NCBI RefSeq assembly: GCF_949987535.1
Contig: NC_080078.1
Coordinates: forward strand, 48,634,207-48,698,206
Reading direction: 5' to 3'
DNA length: 64,000 bases
Source of the DNA: Balaenoptera acutorostrata
Taxonomy: Eukaryota > Chordata > Mammalia > Artiodactyla > Balaenopteridae
Positions within the stretch are counted from its first letter, which is position 1. Each line of letters begins with the position of its first letter. The position numbers were made by a program, and so were the translations under genes. The notes under the pieces are model-generated. The model did no database searches. It had not been told where the DNA came from and saw only the letters and a list, made by a program, of their open reading frames with translations. This document shows, one piece after another, positions 11,875-22,519 of this stretch.

Positions 11875-11928
11875 AAGCATATAAAACAGTGCCCCACACA
11901 CAGTAAAAACACAATAAGTGTTAGCTAG
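11866..11928 (+). repeat. MIR SINE, 3' part, downstream of the L1
   Basis: 'aagcatataaaacagtgcc..cacacagtaaaaacacaataagtgtta' is the MIR 3' end (compare 'aacagtgcctggcacatagtaa..caataaatgtt'). It continues the MIR interrupted at 6131. Confidence 0.85.
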
Positions 11929-12599
11929 CAGGAGAAGAAAAGTACTAGTAATCTGAAAGTTTGGTCAGAGTCCCTTCTTTCTGCCATATATGCCATCCAG
12001 CACAATACTTACTTTGCAAAAATACTGATTCACTATGTGCAAATACCCTTCTCCTGGCAGGTTAGGCAGAGATGACTCAACCAATGAATTAGGTGAGTAC
12101 ATAAAGTCAAGGACCCCAGAGGTATGCAAGAGCCAAGGAAATTGCAAGACAGAATGTGCAGGATCACCGGAGAATAAAAGTTAACAGTCCCAATGTCATT
12201 AAGAGAACACAACAGGTAAGCCAGATGTCCAGGAGGAATCCAGGTTAACTGGCAAGAACTACCATAGATGACAGATGTTCAGCCTTGACTGGGCCCAAAT
12301 TTAAAGAACAGAGTTGGAACTAACATACCAACTGAGTTTGAGAACTATTTGTTGTTGCTTTCCCTGCATATGCTAACATCTGCGACAAACTTATTGAGTT
12401 CTTTGACTTAGACTGCATTAAGTTAAACATTAAAATCCCAAAATCATTTTCTTTAGCTCAAGTACTTTTTTCTTACTTGTGTCAAAATAGTATTTAATTT
12501 TCTGCCAGGATTCTTTGAATATTAAGTAATAATTCCTTAATATAATTACAAATCTTGGTGTGTCTTTACTCACAAGCTCTCTTCTTTTAATGTATTATC
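11929..12599. other. Unassigned intronic sequence
   Basis: No recognisable gene or repeat. Open frame 11965-12147 (minus) shows no family signature. Confidence 0.4.
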
Positions 12600-13390
12600 A
12601 TTAGTATAATTTAGCTATTAATAGCTGAACTGCACTTGGCACTGTGCCAGGTGTTATACAATTTAAAATAGACACACAGTTGCTGCCCACCAAATACCAG
12701 TAAAAGAAAATCACTGACCTAGTTAATCAATAAGTAGGATTGGAAGGGAGCCTGAATAGAAACATAGATTCCCCAAGGAAGCTCTTAAAATAGTCTTGGC
12801 CTGAGCTAAGACTGTGGCAATGGAGACAGGAAAGGGCAAATGCCAGCAAAAATACTCAAGAGGCATCTTAACAAACTGTTAATGTCTCAGTGGAGGAGGG
12901 AGGCCAGGCAGTTGCTGAGGTTGACTTCCTGGTTTCTGATCTAGCTGGCAATGCAGTGGGAGGCTGGTTTAGGAAGGAAGATCATTGTCAGTCTTGGATA
13001 ACTCAATTTTGAACTTCCTACAGAATGTTTTAGTACAGGTTTTGTATGTACAGGTCTTGGTGCTAAAAAGATAGATTTTCAGGCTATAAATGCAGATTTG
13101 GGAGACATCATCATGTGGTAGGGGCCCTGGGTGAGATCATCATGGGTGCACAGGTAAATGAAAATGGGCCAAAGACACAACACTAGAGAACACCAACGTT
13201 TATAGATAAGGCAAAGGGAAGGTACATGAAAAAGACACAAATACTTAGAGAAACAGGAGAAAAACCAGCAGAAGCACGTGGAGGATAAAGTTTAATAAGC
13301 AAGTTATCAGAAGCTTCAAATGTCACAGAGAATAGAAGAACTGAAAAATGCCCCATTGGATATAACTATTATGTCATCACTTAGCAAGAA
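12600..13390 (-). repeat. L2 LINE relic (ORF2 part)
   Basis: The plus strand reads as antisense L2: 'aagactgtggcaatggagacaggaa', 'gcagatttgggagacatcatca', 'atgaaaatgggccaaagacacaacactagagaacaccaac', 'gcttcaaatgtcacagagaatag'. These match, in order, the antisense of the L2 RT region. Confidence 0.65.
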
Positions 13391-13876
13391 CAGTTTCAAT
13401 AAAACCAGAATATGGATGTGCCTACAACCTAGCTTAGACCATTACTGCCCCATGAGATGATAAGAGAAGAATCTGTGTCCCTGAATGACTGATCACATGG
13501 AGTAGATCTCCCAGCTGACCTGAAATATTCTATAAAGTATGAATAAAGTAAAATCTTCTTGAAACCATGGAATCATTGGTAGGTCTCTTTGTGACAACAG
13601 CCCAGCCTTTCCCTGGTTTATCCAGTCAGCAAATAGATATGTCATAATTTATCTAATCAATTCCTTTTTGAGAGCATTTAGGTCATTTCCCATTTCCCAG
13701 ACTTTCAGTACTGATATGTAAAATCATACAGATTTGCACAATCACCAAGCTGTACTAGAAGTGCCAGTCCCTAAGTAATATATATATATAACAAAATCAC
13801 ACTTAAATATTTTTATTATTTCTTAGGTTATCTTGACAAAATATATTACAGATTACTTCTAAATCTTTTCAGTACA
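13391..13876. other. Unassigned intronic sequence
   Basis: No recognisable gene. Ends at the target-site duplication of the truncated L1 that follows. Confidence 0.4.
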
Positions 13877-13891
13877 TACATGCAATTTTTA
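13877..13891 (+). repeat. Left target-site duplication of a truncated L1
   Basis: tacatgcaattttta occurs here and again at 14469-14483, a perfect 15-bp pair. Confidence 0.9.
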
Positions 13892-14468
13892 TAATTTTTT
13901 TAAACATCTTTATTGGAGTATAATTGCTTTACAATATTGTGTTAGTTTCTGCTGTATAACAAAGTGAATCGGCTATATGTATACATATATCCCCATATCC
14001 CCTCCCTCTTGTGTCTCCCTCCCACCCTCCTTATCCCACCCCTCTAGGTGGTCACAAAGCACCAAGTTGATCTCCCTGTGCTATGCAGCTGCTTCCCACT
14101 AGCTATCTATTTTACATTTGGTAGTGTATATATGTCAATGCCACTCTCTCACTTCGTCCCCGCTTACCCTTCCCACTCCCCGTGTCCTCAAGACAATTCT
14201 CTACGTCTGCGTCTTTATTCCTGTCCTGCCCCTAGGTTCATCAGAACCATTCTTTTCTTTTAGATTCCATACATATGTGTTAGCATACGGTATTTATTTT
14301 TCTCTTTCTGACTTACTTCACTCTGTATGACAGACTCTAGGTCCATCTACCTCACTGCAAATAACTCAACTTCGTTTCTTCTTATGGCTGAGTAATATTC
14401 CATTGCATATATGTGCCACATCTTCTTTATCCATTCATCTGTCGATGGACACTTAGGTTGCTTCCATG
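13892..14468 (-). mobile_element. 5'-truncated LINE-1 (3' end only)
   Basis: Reverse complement of the same L1 3' end as at 11280-11865. The T-run and 'aaacatctttattgg' at the left are the poly-A tail and AATAAA region; the break in ORF2 is at the right ('catctgtcgatggac'). It holds only the last part of ORF2 and the 3' UTR. The overlapping open frames at 14048-14330 come from this UTR and are not genes. Perfect target-site duplications show a single, rather recent insertion. Confidence 0.95.
14158..14181 (-). other. Potential G-quadruplex in the truncated L1 3' UTR
   Basis: Four C-runs on the plus strand (loops gctta, tt, act) give a G3+N1-7 motif on the minus strand, the L1 sense strand. 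It is equivalent to 11579-11601. Confidence 0.7.
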
Positions 14469-14483
14469 TACATGCAATTTTTA
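14469..14483 (+). repeat. Right target-site duplication of a truncated L1
   Basis: Second perfect copy of tacatgcaattttta. Confidence 0.9.
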
Positions 14484-15109
14484 GAGAACTTTTAAAAACT
14501 GACTCAGGTAACTAATAACAAATTGAAAAGAATTTTCCAGCAGCAGAATTTACATCCAACTTCTTTCAGTGAAATTTTCTAAAATATGCAATCAATAGTG
14601 TACTTACGTGCAAAAACATCACAAAGTACATTTCAAAGGAAAACAAAAACAAAAAAAAATGTAGCGACCTTTCTCGGTGTGAGAATGCACAATGTTCATA
14701 CTTCTATGGTGACTGGTACATGTAAAATATATAATTTCCCCTCTTTCAATTTAGTCATATTTTATTTATTTATAAGAACTTCCAAGTGGTAATATTTTCA
14801 CTGCTACATTATTAAGACACCAGGCATATAAGTAAGAATGCAAATCTTGACTACTTAAAAATCTGTCAACCAATTCAAATATTAGAATCAGTGAAACAAG
14901 GGCTACTGAATTTTCAGGGACAAAGACCTGTACCCAACGAATTCATCAGCTGGCCAAGATATACAAAGGCTCACCAGCTATACAACTCCTACACACACCC
15001 TAAAACACTACTAAAAGAAATGTTAAAACCTGTCTGTAAATAAGACACAATAACCCAAGAGGAAAAGCACCACGGTATAAATGGACTGGTAGTAGGTAGG
15101 CACTGAAAC
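14484..15109. other. Unassigned intronic sequence
   Basis: No gene or clear repeat. Open frame 14586-14792 is low-complexity. Confidence 0.4.
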
Positions 15110-15835
15110 CATTCATTTAAAGAAAAATAGTCAGATTCTCCCTCTGAGCACATGGGTGATCACAGTTCCCCCAGTGCCTTCTGGAATCCTTCTCTGAGAT
15201 CAGGAATCTCAACTATATCCTCAGCCTAGTCGCTGGAAGTTTCCTCAACTTTCTGGACTTCACTGAAACTTAGCTGTCCTCTAAGAATACCAGTTCATTT
15301 CAAGTGGAGGTTCCTTTGTTTTTTAAACTCTAACCACATGTTCCTCAAGGGTAAGAGGCACGGTAAATGCTCCCCACTCCAACATCCAAACCATATTTGT
15401 TCCTTCCTCCTCCAACACCCCGAGGACTACATACTCTCTTCTCTTCTTCACTGGAGTCATCCTCCATCCCCTCATCACCGCAGACTGTCCTCCTAGCTCA
15501 ATGTCCTCTATCCATTCTACTCCTGTCATCATTCCCAGTAACGTCAACATGCACTTGGCTTTTGGTTCCTTGGCCTTCCCACCTCTAACAATCTTCTCCT
15601 CTACATCACTTCACTCATCCATTCCTATTATATGTACTTCCAAAATATAATCTCCAACATCTCAATCTCTGATAACTATCTCCTAGCCTTTACCTCACTT
15701 AATTTTCCTATCAAGGTCTGTAATCATTATTCTCATTCTTTCTCAGATCTGCATCACAGCAAACTTTCTCAAAATGTCCACACTCACTTTCTCCACATCT
15801 TTATTGCACATTCACTCTTCCATTGTTCAGAGGTT
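15110..15835 (+). repeat. Probable L2 LINE relic (endonuclease-domain region)
   Basis: Pyrimidine-rich sequence. 'cttcactgaaacttagctgtcctctaagaatacc' followed by 'ttcaagtggaggttcc' resembles the L2 ORF2 endonuclease segment. The rest is too diverged to align by eye. The overlapping open frames at 15323-15588 are by-products. Confidence 0.45.
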
Positions 15836-15837
15836 TT

Positions 15838-16440
15838 TTAAATAAAAATCTAAAGTAAAGCATACAGGAGATAATACATTAATATAAACCTTTAAAGAAT
15901 AGCGCTTTTTTAAATGAACATCCAAGCACCCACCACCCAGCTTAAGAAATAAAACACTATCAACATATTTGAAGCTCCTTATTTGTCTCTCTCCTAAATT
16001 TTTGTTGGTTCTTTCTTTAAGAGTTTTAACAATATTCATGTATCCATATATGACACATTTAATTTTGACTATTTTTGAAATTTATGTAAATGGAATCAAA
16101 CAGTATACATTCTTGTGTGAATTGCTTGTTTTGGTCAATATCTTGTTTTGAGGTTTCATCATACTGATGCATATGGTTATAGCCCGCCAATTTTTGCTCT
16201 GGAAGAGCATTCCATTTTATATATATGCCAGAGTTTATTTATCCTTTCTTCTGTTGATGGATATTTGGGTTGTTTCCAGTTTGGGGCTTTTATGAACAAT
16301 ACCACTAAAGAACATTCTTGAGCATGTCTTCCATGTACACAAGTGCAAGACTATCATGATGTACCTGGGAGTGGAAGCAGAGAGCCATGCAGTATTCACA
16401 GATTTAGTGCCAAATAGCTTTCTTGAGTGGCTGGACCTAT
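15838..16440 (-). repeat. L1M LINE relic, 3' part of ORF2
   Basis: The plus strand carries antisense L1M landmarks: 'caccacccagcttaagaaataaaacacta', 'tggaatcaaacagtatacattcttgtgtg', 'gaggtttcatcatactg', 'atttatcctttcttctgttgatggatatttgggttgtttccagtttgg', 'atgaacaatacc'. Confidence 0.8.
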
Positions 16441-16449
16441 TTATACTTT

Positions 16450-16645
16450 CCCTGAGTCACTCTTCAGCCTTCTAAAGTCTGGCTTTTGACCCTATTAATC
16501 CACTGAAATGACTCTTATCAAGCTTCCCAGTGACCTACATATTGTCAAATCCAATGCCCGCCTTTCTGATCCCATCTTGCTCAATTTTTTTAGAAGCATT
16601 TAACAGACGTAACTACTCTTCTTGAAACACGTCCTTTCCTTAGCT
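16450..16645 (+). repeat. L2 LINE relic, left of a SINE insertion
   Basis: 'cactgaaatgactcttatcaa..cagtgacctacatattgtcaaatccaatg' followed by 'gaagcatttaacagac' matches the L2 ORF2 RT region on the plus strand. It continues at 17052 after the SINE. Confidence 0.8.
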
Positions 16646-16658
16646 CCCATGGCTTTTT
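16646..16658 (+). repeat. Left target-site duplication of CHR SINE
   Basis: cccatggcttttt here and at 17039-17051; it flanks the SINE exactly. Confidence 0.85.
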
Positions 16659-17038
16659 TTTTTAATATGTTTATTTAATTATTTTAATTAATTAATTAAT
16701 TTATTTATTTATTTATTTATGGCTGTGTTGGGTCTTTGTTGCTGCATGTGGGCTTTCTCTAGTTGCGGCAAGTGGGGGCTACTCTTCGCTGCTGTGTGCA
16801 GACTTATCGCGGTGGCTTCTCCTGTTGCGGAGCACAAGCTCTAGGCGCTCGGGCTTCAGTAGTTGGGGCACACAGGCTCAGCAGTTGTGGCTCGGAGGCT
16901 CTAGAGCGCAGGCTCAGTAGTTGTGGCGCATGGGCTTAGCTGCTCTGTGGTACGTGGGATCTTCCTGGACCAGGCTCGAACCTGTGTCCCCTGCATTGGC
17001 AGGCGGATTCTTAACCACGGCGCCACCAGGGAAGCCCC
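16659..17038 (-). mobile_element. CHR-type SINE (tRNA-Glu derived)
   Basis: On the minus strand the element begins 'ggcttccctggtggcg', with a pol III A box (17011-17025) and B box 'ggttcgagcc' (16973-16982). The CHR body follows ('ctgagcctgcgctctagagc..', 'aacaggagaagccaccgcgat', 'aacaaagacccaacacagcc') and ends in an A/T-rich TAAA-type tail (16659-16720). This long CHR form is typical of cetaceans and hippos. It interrupts an L2. Confidence 0.93.
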
Positions 17039-17051
17039 CCCATGGCTTTTT
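17039..17051 (+). repeat. Right target-site duplication of CHR SINE
   Basis: Second copy of cccatggcttttt, after the SINE head. Confidence 0.85.
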
Positions 17052-17165
17052 GTTGTCCTAGTTTCTCCTTATCTCACGAGTCACTCCTTCTCCGAGTCTT
17101 TTGCTGGCTCCTGCTGCCACCTCTAAATGTTAAAGTTCCCCAAATCTCAGTCCTGAGCACCTTTT
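17052..17165 (+). repeat. L2 LINE relic, right of the SINE insertion
   Basis: 'ctcctgctgccacctctaaatgttaaagttcccc' and 'tcctgagcaccttttcttttctctata' continue the L2 ORF2 reading from 16645. Confidence 0.8.
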
Positions 17166-17179
17166 CTTTTCTCTATACA

Positions 17180-17550
17180 TGCACTTGCTCAGGAGAGACT
17201 ATACTTCTAAACCTCCCATGCTAAGAGTGCCCATGTGACTAAATGATGACTACACTTAAAAAGGAAGTTGCTAGTCCTTCATTCCCTCTTTGCAAAGTTA
17301 GAGATATGGGCCTGTAGATGGTAAGGTGGCTTGAACCACATACACAGGGGAAACACCTTGTCAGATAATTAAAGACCAAGATAGAGCAAACCAGGGTCCT
17401 TAAACAACCTTGTGGAATAGAGTAAGCTACCAACTCTGGACTGAGTTGCTGCACGAGATACTTCTGTATTGTTTGAGGCCTTGTAGTTGGGAGTCTTTTT
17501 ATTACAGAAATTGAACCTACAGTTTCCCACTGTACTTGGAAAAAAGTCTA
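17180..17550 (+). repeat. Ancient LTR-like interspersed repeat (uncertain)
   Basis: 'cctcccatgctaagagtgcccatgtgacta', 'agagcaaaccagggtcctt', 'actgagttgctgcacgagatac' have the feel of an old mammalian LTR with 'cagagc..gggtccctgatgactgcatggag'. The family is not certain. Confidence 0.35.
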
Positions 17551-17554
17551 AGGT

Positions 17555-18330
17555 TCTTCCCATAGTATATAAGGTCCTGCACTGTTCAACCCCAGTTGTC
17601 TTCTCCTTCCCAGTAACTTTGCTCTAACCCAACTGAAATCCTGCCCTACATGCTCTTCCCCTAGGTTTTCATATGGCTGAACCTTTCTATTAATATCACC
17701 TCCTCAGAAAAACTTCCCTCACTATACTACCTAAAGTGGTCTCCTCTCCTCATTCAGCATCTTACGCATTTTATCATCTTCATAGCACTTATCACAGTCT
17801 GAAATTGGTTTTGATCTGTCTGTTCTAGGTAAAATGCAAATGCTTTGAAAGCAGAAACTTTGTTCATTCATGACTACGTCTTAAATACCTAGTACCATGA
17901 CTGACAGAAGTTACAGTAAGTAATGATGAATAAAAGTTCTTCGAAAGATAAAACTCCTTACTTCATCGGGGCACTGGCTACTCTCAGCCTGACTGCTCGT
18001 CACCCAGCTCTATGTCTCTTCTTGTCCTTCAAGTCTCAGCTTTAATGTCGCTGCTTCAAAAAGGCCTTCTATGACCAACCTATGCAACGTGTAGCCTCAA
18101 TCCCAACTGCAGTCATTCTCTATCACTTCACCATTTAGTCCCTTCATACTACCCTTCAAAATATAAAAGTATCCTATTTACCTATTTATTGACCATCTGG
18201 CCCAAAGAATATAAAGCTGGATGAGATCAGAGGCCCCATCTATCTTTTTCATTTATACTGTTATTTGCCTAGAACAGTGTGTGGTACTTTAGTAGCACCA
18301 AAATAAATTTGGGGGTGAATAAATTAATGA
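17555..18330 (+). repeat. L2 LINE 3' end relics (two successive copies)
   Basis: 17555-17945 reads 'aaggtcctgcactgttcaaccccag', 'cctcctcagaaaaacttccct', 'atcttcatagcacttatcac' and ends 'agtaatgatgaataaa'. 17970-18330 repeats the same order: 'ccttcaagtctcagctttaatgtcgc..aaaaggccttc', then 'tgttatttgcctagaacagtg', and ends 'aaataaatttggggg'. Each is an L2 3' end on the plus strand. Confidence 0.75.
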
Positions 18331-19055
18331 TTATAAGTATAGTTATAAAACAGAGTGTTAAGTCTCATGATTAACTCGAGATTAAACAAAATACAAAAAA
18401 TAACCTGAAAAAAATTTAAAAACTGAATCAAAAACTACATCAATAAAAGACAAAAGTGAGAAAAAGGACAGGGAAAGTGAACTTAAACTGGGGGAATTGT
18501 AAAAAATTTATTTTTGATACAATTAGAAAAATATAGGTTAAAACATTCAGAGAAATTTAAAGATAAGTTTCAATTAAAAATAAAGTTTAATTGCCTACAC
18601 ACACACACACACACAAAGAGGGCATAACAATAGCAATAAAGCATAAAAAATAAACTTAAAGAAAACATTTATGATTACGGATGAAAATGAATAAAAATTC
18701 CTTTGTAAAAGTCAATGACTCTCAAAATAGGTAAAAATTCAAAAAGGGAAAATAATTCTTTAAAAGTAGGGCAAAGATATAGCTGCCAAATGAAAACAAA
18801 ACCAAAGCCAGAATAGAATTCAAGAAAAAAAAAAAAGTTTTGTTTTGTTTTGAATGTACCCTGCAATACAAATACAGAGCAGGACATAGAGAAGCTGGGT
18901 GAGACCATACAGGCAAATAACTGGCAGAGAAATTATTTATGGACGTATTCAACATGTGACAAAATTGTGGTTAAGGTGTACTGAATTTCTACTTATTTTA
19001 ATATTAATAGAATCCTTACACCAAAGCAACATTTTTTGTTTCCTGTAATTTGTAT
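18331..19055. other. Unassigned A-rich intronic sequence with a CA repeat
   Basis: A-rich sequence, possibly an eroded L1 ORF1 region, but nothing firm. A short (CA)n lies at 18597-18615 and a 'gttttgttttgtttt' stretch at about 18837. Confidence 0.4.
18597..18615 (+). repeat. (CA)n microsatellite
   Basis: About 9.5 perfect dinucleotide units. Confidence 0.95.
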
Positions 19056-19059
19056 ACTT

Positions 19060-20290
19060 TTGTATACTTCTTTATCAAAGTAAAACATACATGCAAAAAA
19101 CTCATAAATAATAAATTACACAACTCACTGAATTATTCTAAAGTCAGTAAACCCATGTAACCACCACCAATGTCAAGAAATAGGACATTACTAACACCTA
19201 GACGTCTCCTTAATACCACTTCCTAATCATTATCAAGATCTTCCTCCTCCTCAAACTAACCACTATCCTGAGGTCTAATTCCTAGGTTACTCTTGACTGC
19301 ATTTTAATTTTATATACATGGAATCATATATAATATGTATTCTTTTATGCCTGATAACTTTCAACAAACAAGTATTATTTGTGTAATTTATCCTTGCTTG
19401 GAGCTGTAATTTGTGCATTTTCATCGCTCTACTCATTGCTACGTAATGTTGGATTGAATACACAATTTACTCACCCATTTTACTGCTGATGGACATTTTT
19501 GTTTCCAGGTTTTGACTAACACAAATAATGCTGCTTTGAACATGACTGTACTTGATTTTAGTGGATATCTGCATGAATTCCTATGAAATTGCTGGGATAT
19601 ATAGGTTATGTGTGTTCCTATTTATATCTGTGTACACAGAGCTTTGGTAGATGCTGCCAGAATGTTCAGAAGTGGTTTTCTCAGCAGCAGTGAAGGAGTT
19701 TCATTGCCATCCACATTCTGCTGACACTTGATATTGTCAGTCTTTTAAATTCTAGCCATTCTAGTGAGTGTTGTGATAGTATCTCACTATGGTTTTAATC
19801 AGCATTTCCCCGGTGAATAAGTTGTACAATTTTTCATATATTCATTAGCCACCTGAATATCCTCTTTCCCAAAGTGCCTGTTCAAGTCTCATTTCCATTT
19901 TTCTATTGGGTTGTCTTTTTCATTACTGATTTATAGGAATTCTTACATAACATGGATAAAAGCCCTTTGTCTGGTATATGTGCTGCAAGTACCTTCTCTC
20001 ATTCTTTGGTTTACTTTTTCTCTGTTTTATTGGAATCTTCTGACGACAGAATTTCTTAACTTGTCAATGGTCCAGCATATCAATCTTTTCATGTTACTAA
20101 GCTTTGTGTCCTGTTTAAGAAATATTTTCCTACTTTAAGATAGAGAAGATATTCTCTTATATTGGCCTACAGAGGCTTCATTATTTTACTTTTCACATTT
20201 AGATCTTAAATCAAATGTGCATGGTGGGAAGCAGAGATCGGGTTTCATTTTCTTCCCATCTGAATATCCAAATGACCAGCAACATTTATT
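19060..20290 (-). repeat. L1M LINE relic, 3' part
   Basis: Antisense landmarks run in order: 'accaccaccaatgtcaagaaatagg', 'tggaatcatatataatatgtattctttt', 'tactcacccattttactgctgatggacatttttgtttccag', 'tagtgagtgttgtgatagtatctcactatggttttaat', 'gcatttcc..tgaataa', 'agccctttgtctggtatatg..gcaagtaccttctctc'. This is the 3' third of an old L1. Confidence 0.85.
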
Positions 20291-20329
20291 AAAAAGATTA
20301 TTTTTAATCGATGAAAAGGAAAATCCACT

Positions 20330-21330
20330 ATGAAGACGTCAATTACAAACTTTTAAGTGTCACATAACATAGTACTGAAGCATGTTAAAAAACAGTGAGA
20401 AAAATGACAAACACACAACAGTAATTTAAAACTTTAATCCTCATAAGTATACGACAGTTGAAGCAGTCAAAATGTAGAGGGTATCTGAAATAAAGCCAAT
20501 AAATAAATATAGAGAACTGTATACCCTACAGAGGACTCACCTTCTTTCTCAGTTTCTGGAGAACATTTTAAATATTGATCTTGTTTGTACCACAAGAAAA
20601 AAAAATCTCAAAAAATAGCAATTGTATGGGCCTTATTCTCTGGTCACATTATAATAAAACTAGAAGTTAACAACTGTGAACATATACATACACACACACT
20701 TCATAATTTAAAAATATCCTCCTTAAACAACTCTTAGGTCAAGAAGAAAATCACAGCTGTATTTATTGAAAACTCAGAAATAACAAAAATAGTATATATC
20801 AAATAATATGGGACTTAGATATGGGTATCAGAAGCAAATTTAGAGTAATAAAAGCTTTAACAAAAAAGGAATAAAAATAAGTGGGTGCATTAAATTATTA
20901 GACAAGCCTAGAAGAGGCAATACAGGTAAAATTATATAATATTTTTTCAATTAGAGAGTAGGAAAACAGAAGAATTCAAAATAATCCCAGTGCTTCAAAA
21001 ATACCAATAAAATACACATACCTCAATCTAATATTTTTTTAATGAAAAGAAAACACAAGACATAAAATTGGGAGTGATAAAAGGACTTTAATCAGATACA
21101 GAAGAAATCAAATGTTATACTGAAATTCTATGTACAACTGTTTGCTAATACTTTCTTATTGGGTGAAACTGACAATTTTTATGGAAAATACAAATTATAT
21201 TGTCAAAAACCTGAAAAGACTAATAACTATAGAAGAAATTGAAAAAAATAGCAAATAAATACCCCTATGAAAGGCTATGGGTAAAATCTAATTTATATCA
21301 TGTAATTATATTATGCAATCTGCATAATAC
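20330..21330 (+). repeat. L1M/HAL1-type LINE relic (ORF2 endonuclease region)
   Basis: 'tattctctggtcacattataataaaactagaagttaacaac', 'taaacaactcttaggtcaagaagaaaatcac' and 'agaagcaaatttagagtaataaaagc' correspond to the L1 ORF2 SDHNAIKLE and following segments on the plus strand. All frames are shattered. Confidence 0.7.
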
Positions 21331-21384
21331 CAGAGAAACTTCTATAACACACACCAAGATTCCTATTAAGAAGTGGTAGCCATT

Positions 21385-21660
21385 TATTCAATCATTTGTT
21401 CACTTAGTCATTCAACAAATATTTAATGAGGATCCTGTATCTACTGGACTCTGTGCTAAATACTAACGATACAAACATGCACAAGCCAAACATGGTCCCT
21501 GGCCTCTAGAAGTTACAGAACGTGGACAAGTAAATAGGCAGTTGTAGTACAATAAGATGCTTTATATCAAGAGAAATCAGAGGGGGTAAAAAAGAATTTT
21601 GACCCCCTAGCCTAGTCAATGAGGATGGGGAGAAGAAGGTGGAACAGAGAGTTGCCAGAT
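21385..21660 (-). repeat. L2 LINE 3' end relic
   Basis: Antisense L2 3' end: 'attcaacaaatatttaatgagg', 'ctgtgctaaatactaacgatacaaacatg', 'catggtccctggcctctagaagttac', 'acaagtaaatagg'. Confidence 0.85.
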
Positions 21661-21857
21661 GTTGAATGCCTACTCTTTGCTGTATTGAGTGTCACAAAAA
21701 GACATTCTCCTTCACTCCTCAAAAGAACTCTGGGCAGGTAACTTGCCCTAGGCACAGTCTGATAAATGAAGGTGTAAGATTTCATAACCAAATTTTTGGC
21801 TCCAAAGCTCCTGATCTTTCCCTAATGCCATTAAAGGAGAATAAGAAGTATAACTGG

Positions 21858-21893
<36 letters not shown>

Positions 21894-22515
21894 CTCAAAT
21901 GAGGAGCAATAAAAGACACCAAACAATGCGTGCTGAGACAAAGGACCAGGGGTGTTAGAGACGGAACAGACTTTTCAAGTTAATAAATGCATTTTGGGAA
22001 GCGATCACTAGAGGGTGGCATTGCAAAGACTATGAATAACTTTTAAGTCAATAGGGAAAAAAGTCTGAGGTAAAACTATAAAGCACTTCAATGTTTAAGC
22101 CCATTTTTAAGTACTGAAAAGGAAGAGGTTGAACAATTTTTAGAATTTTCAAAGCATGTTTAATTTAAGAAAATAAATGCACAGATTTTTCTTCTTTAAT
22201 CAGAAACATGTAGAAAGTATTTCCTTGCAGTTTCATGAAACAGTTTACTTTAACATTAATGAAGACAGATGAATAAGCCTCTAAATATAAAAGCTCATTT
22301 TCTAAATTATCTTTGTTATAGCAGCTTTTCAGTTTAAAAATAACCACACCTATCTTTATATTCTTATGACTTATGCCAGCATATTTATATTAATAAAATT
22401 AATTTATCCCATATATAACTATTTTCAGATAGACAGCCTATAATTAGATCATTCAGTCAGGAACTTAAGCTTTGAGAAAGTGCCTTTTAAAAATGGCAAA
22501 AGAAGGGAAAGAATT
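21661..22515. other. Unassigned intronic sequence with a CA repeat
   Basis: No gene recognised. The open frame at 21666-21902 runs into the CA repeat and has no family resemblance. Confidence 0.4.
21859..21891 (+). repeat. (CA)n microsatellite
   Basis: About 16 perfect CA units. Confidence 0.97.
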
Positions 22516-22519
22516 CTTC

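Noticed and set aside
14048..14330. Two overlapping 70-codon frames, with similar frames at 11450-11711 and 32019-32273
   Set aside because: The near-identical peptides arise because all three are the antisense of the same L1 3' UTR. They are not a gene family.
16923..17126. A tRNA gene suggested by good A and B boxes, also at 34191-34252 and 50904-50959
   Set aside because: The boxes belong to tRNA-derived SINE heads. There is no cloverleaf with acceptor stem, and SINE body, tail and target-site duplications follow.
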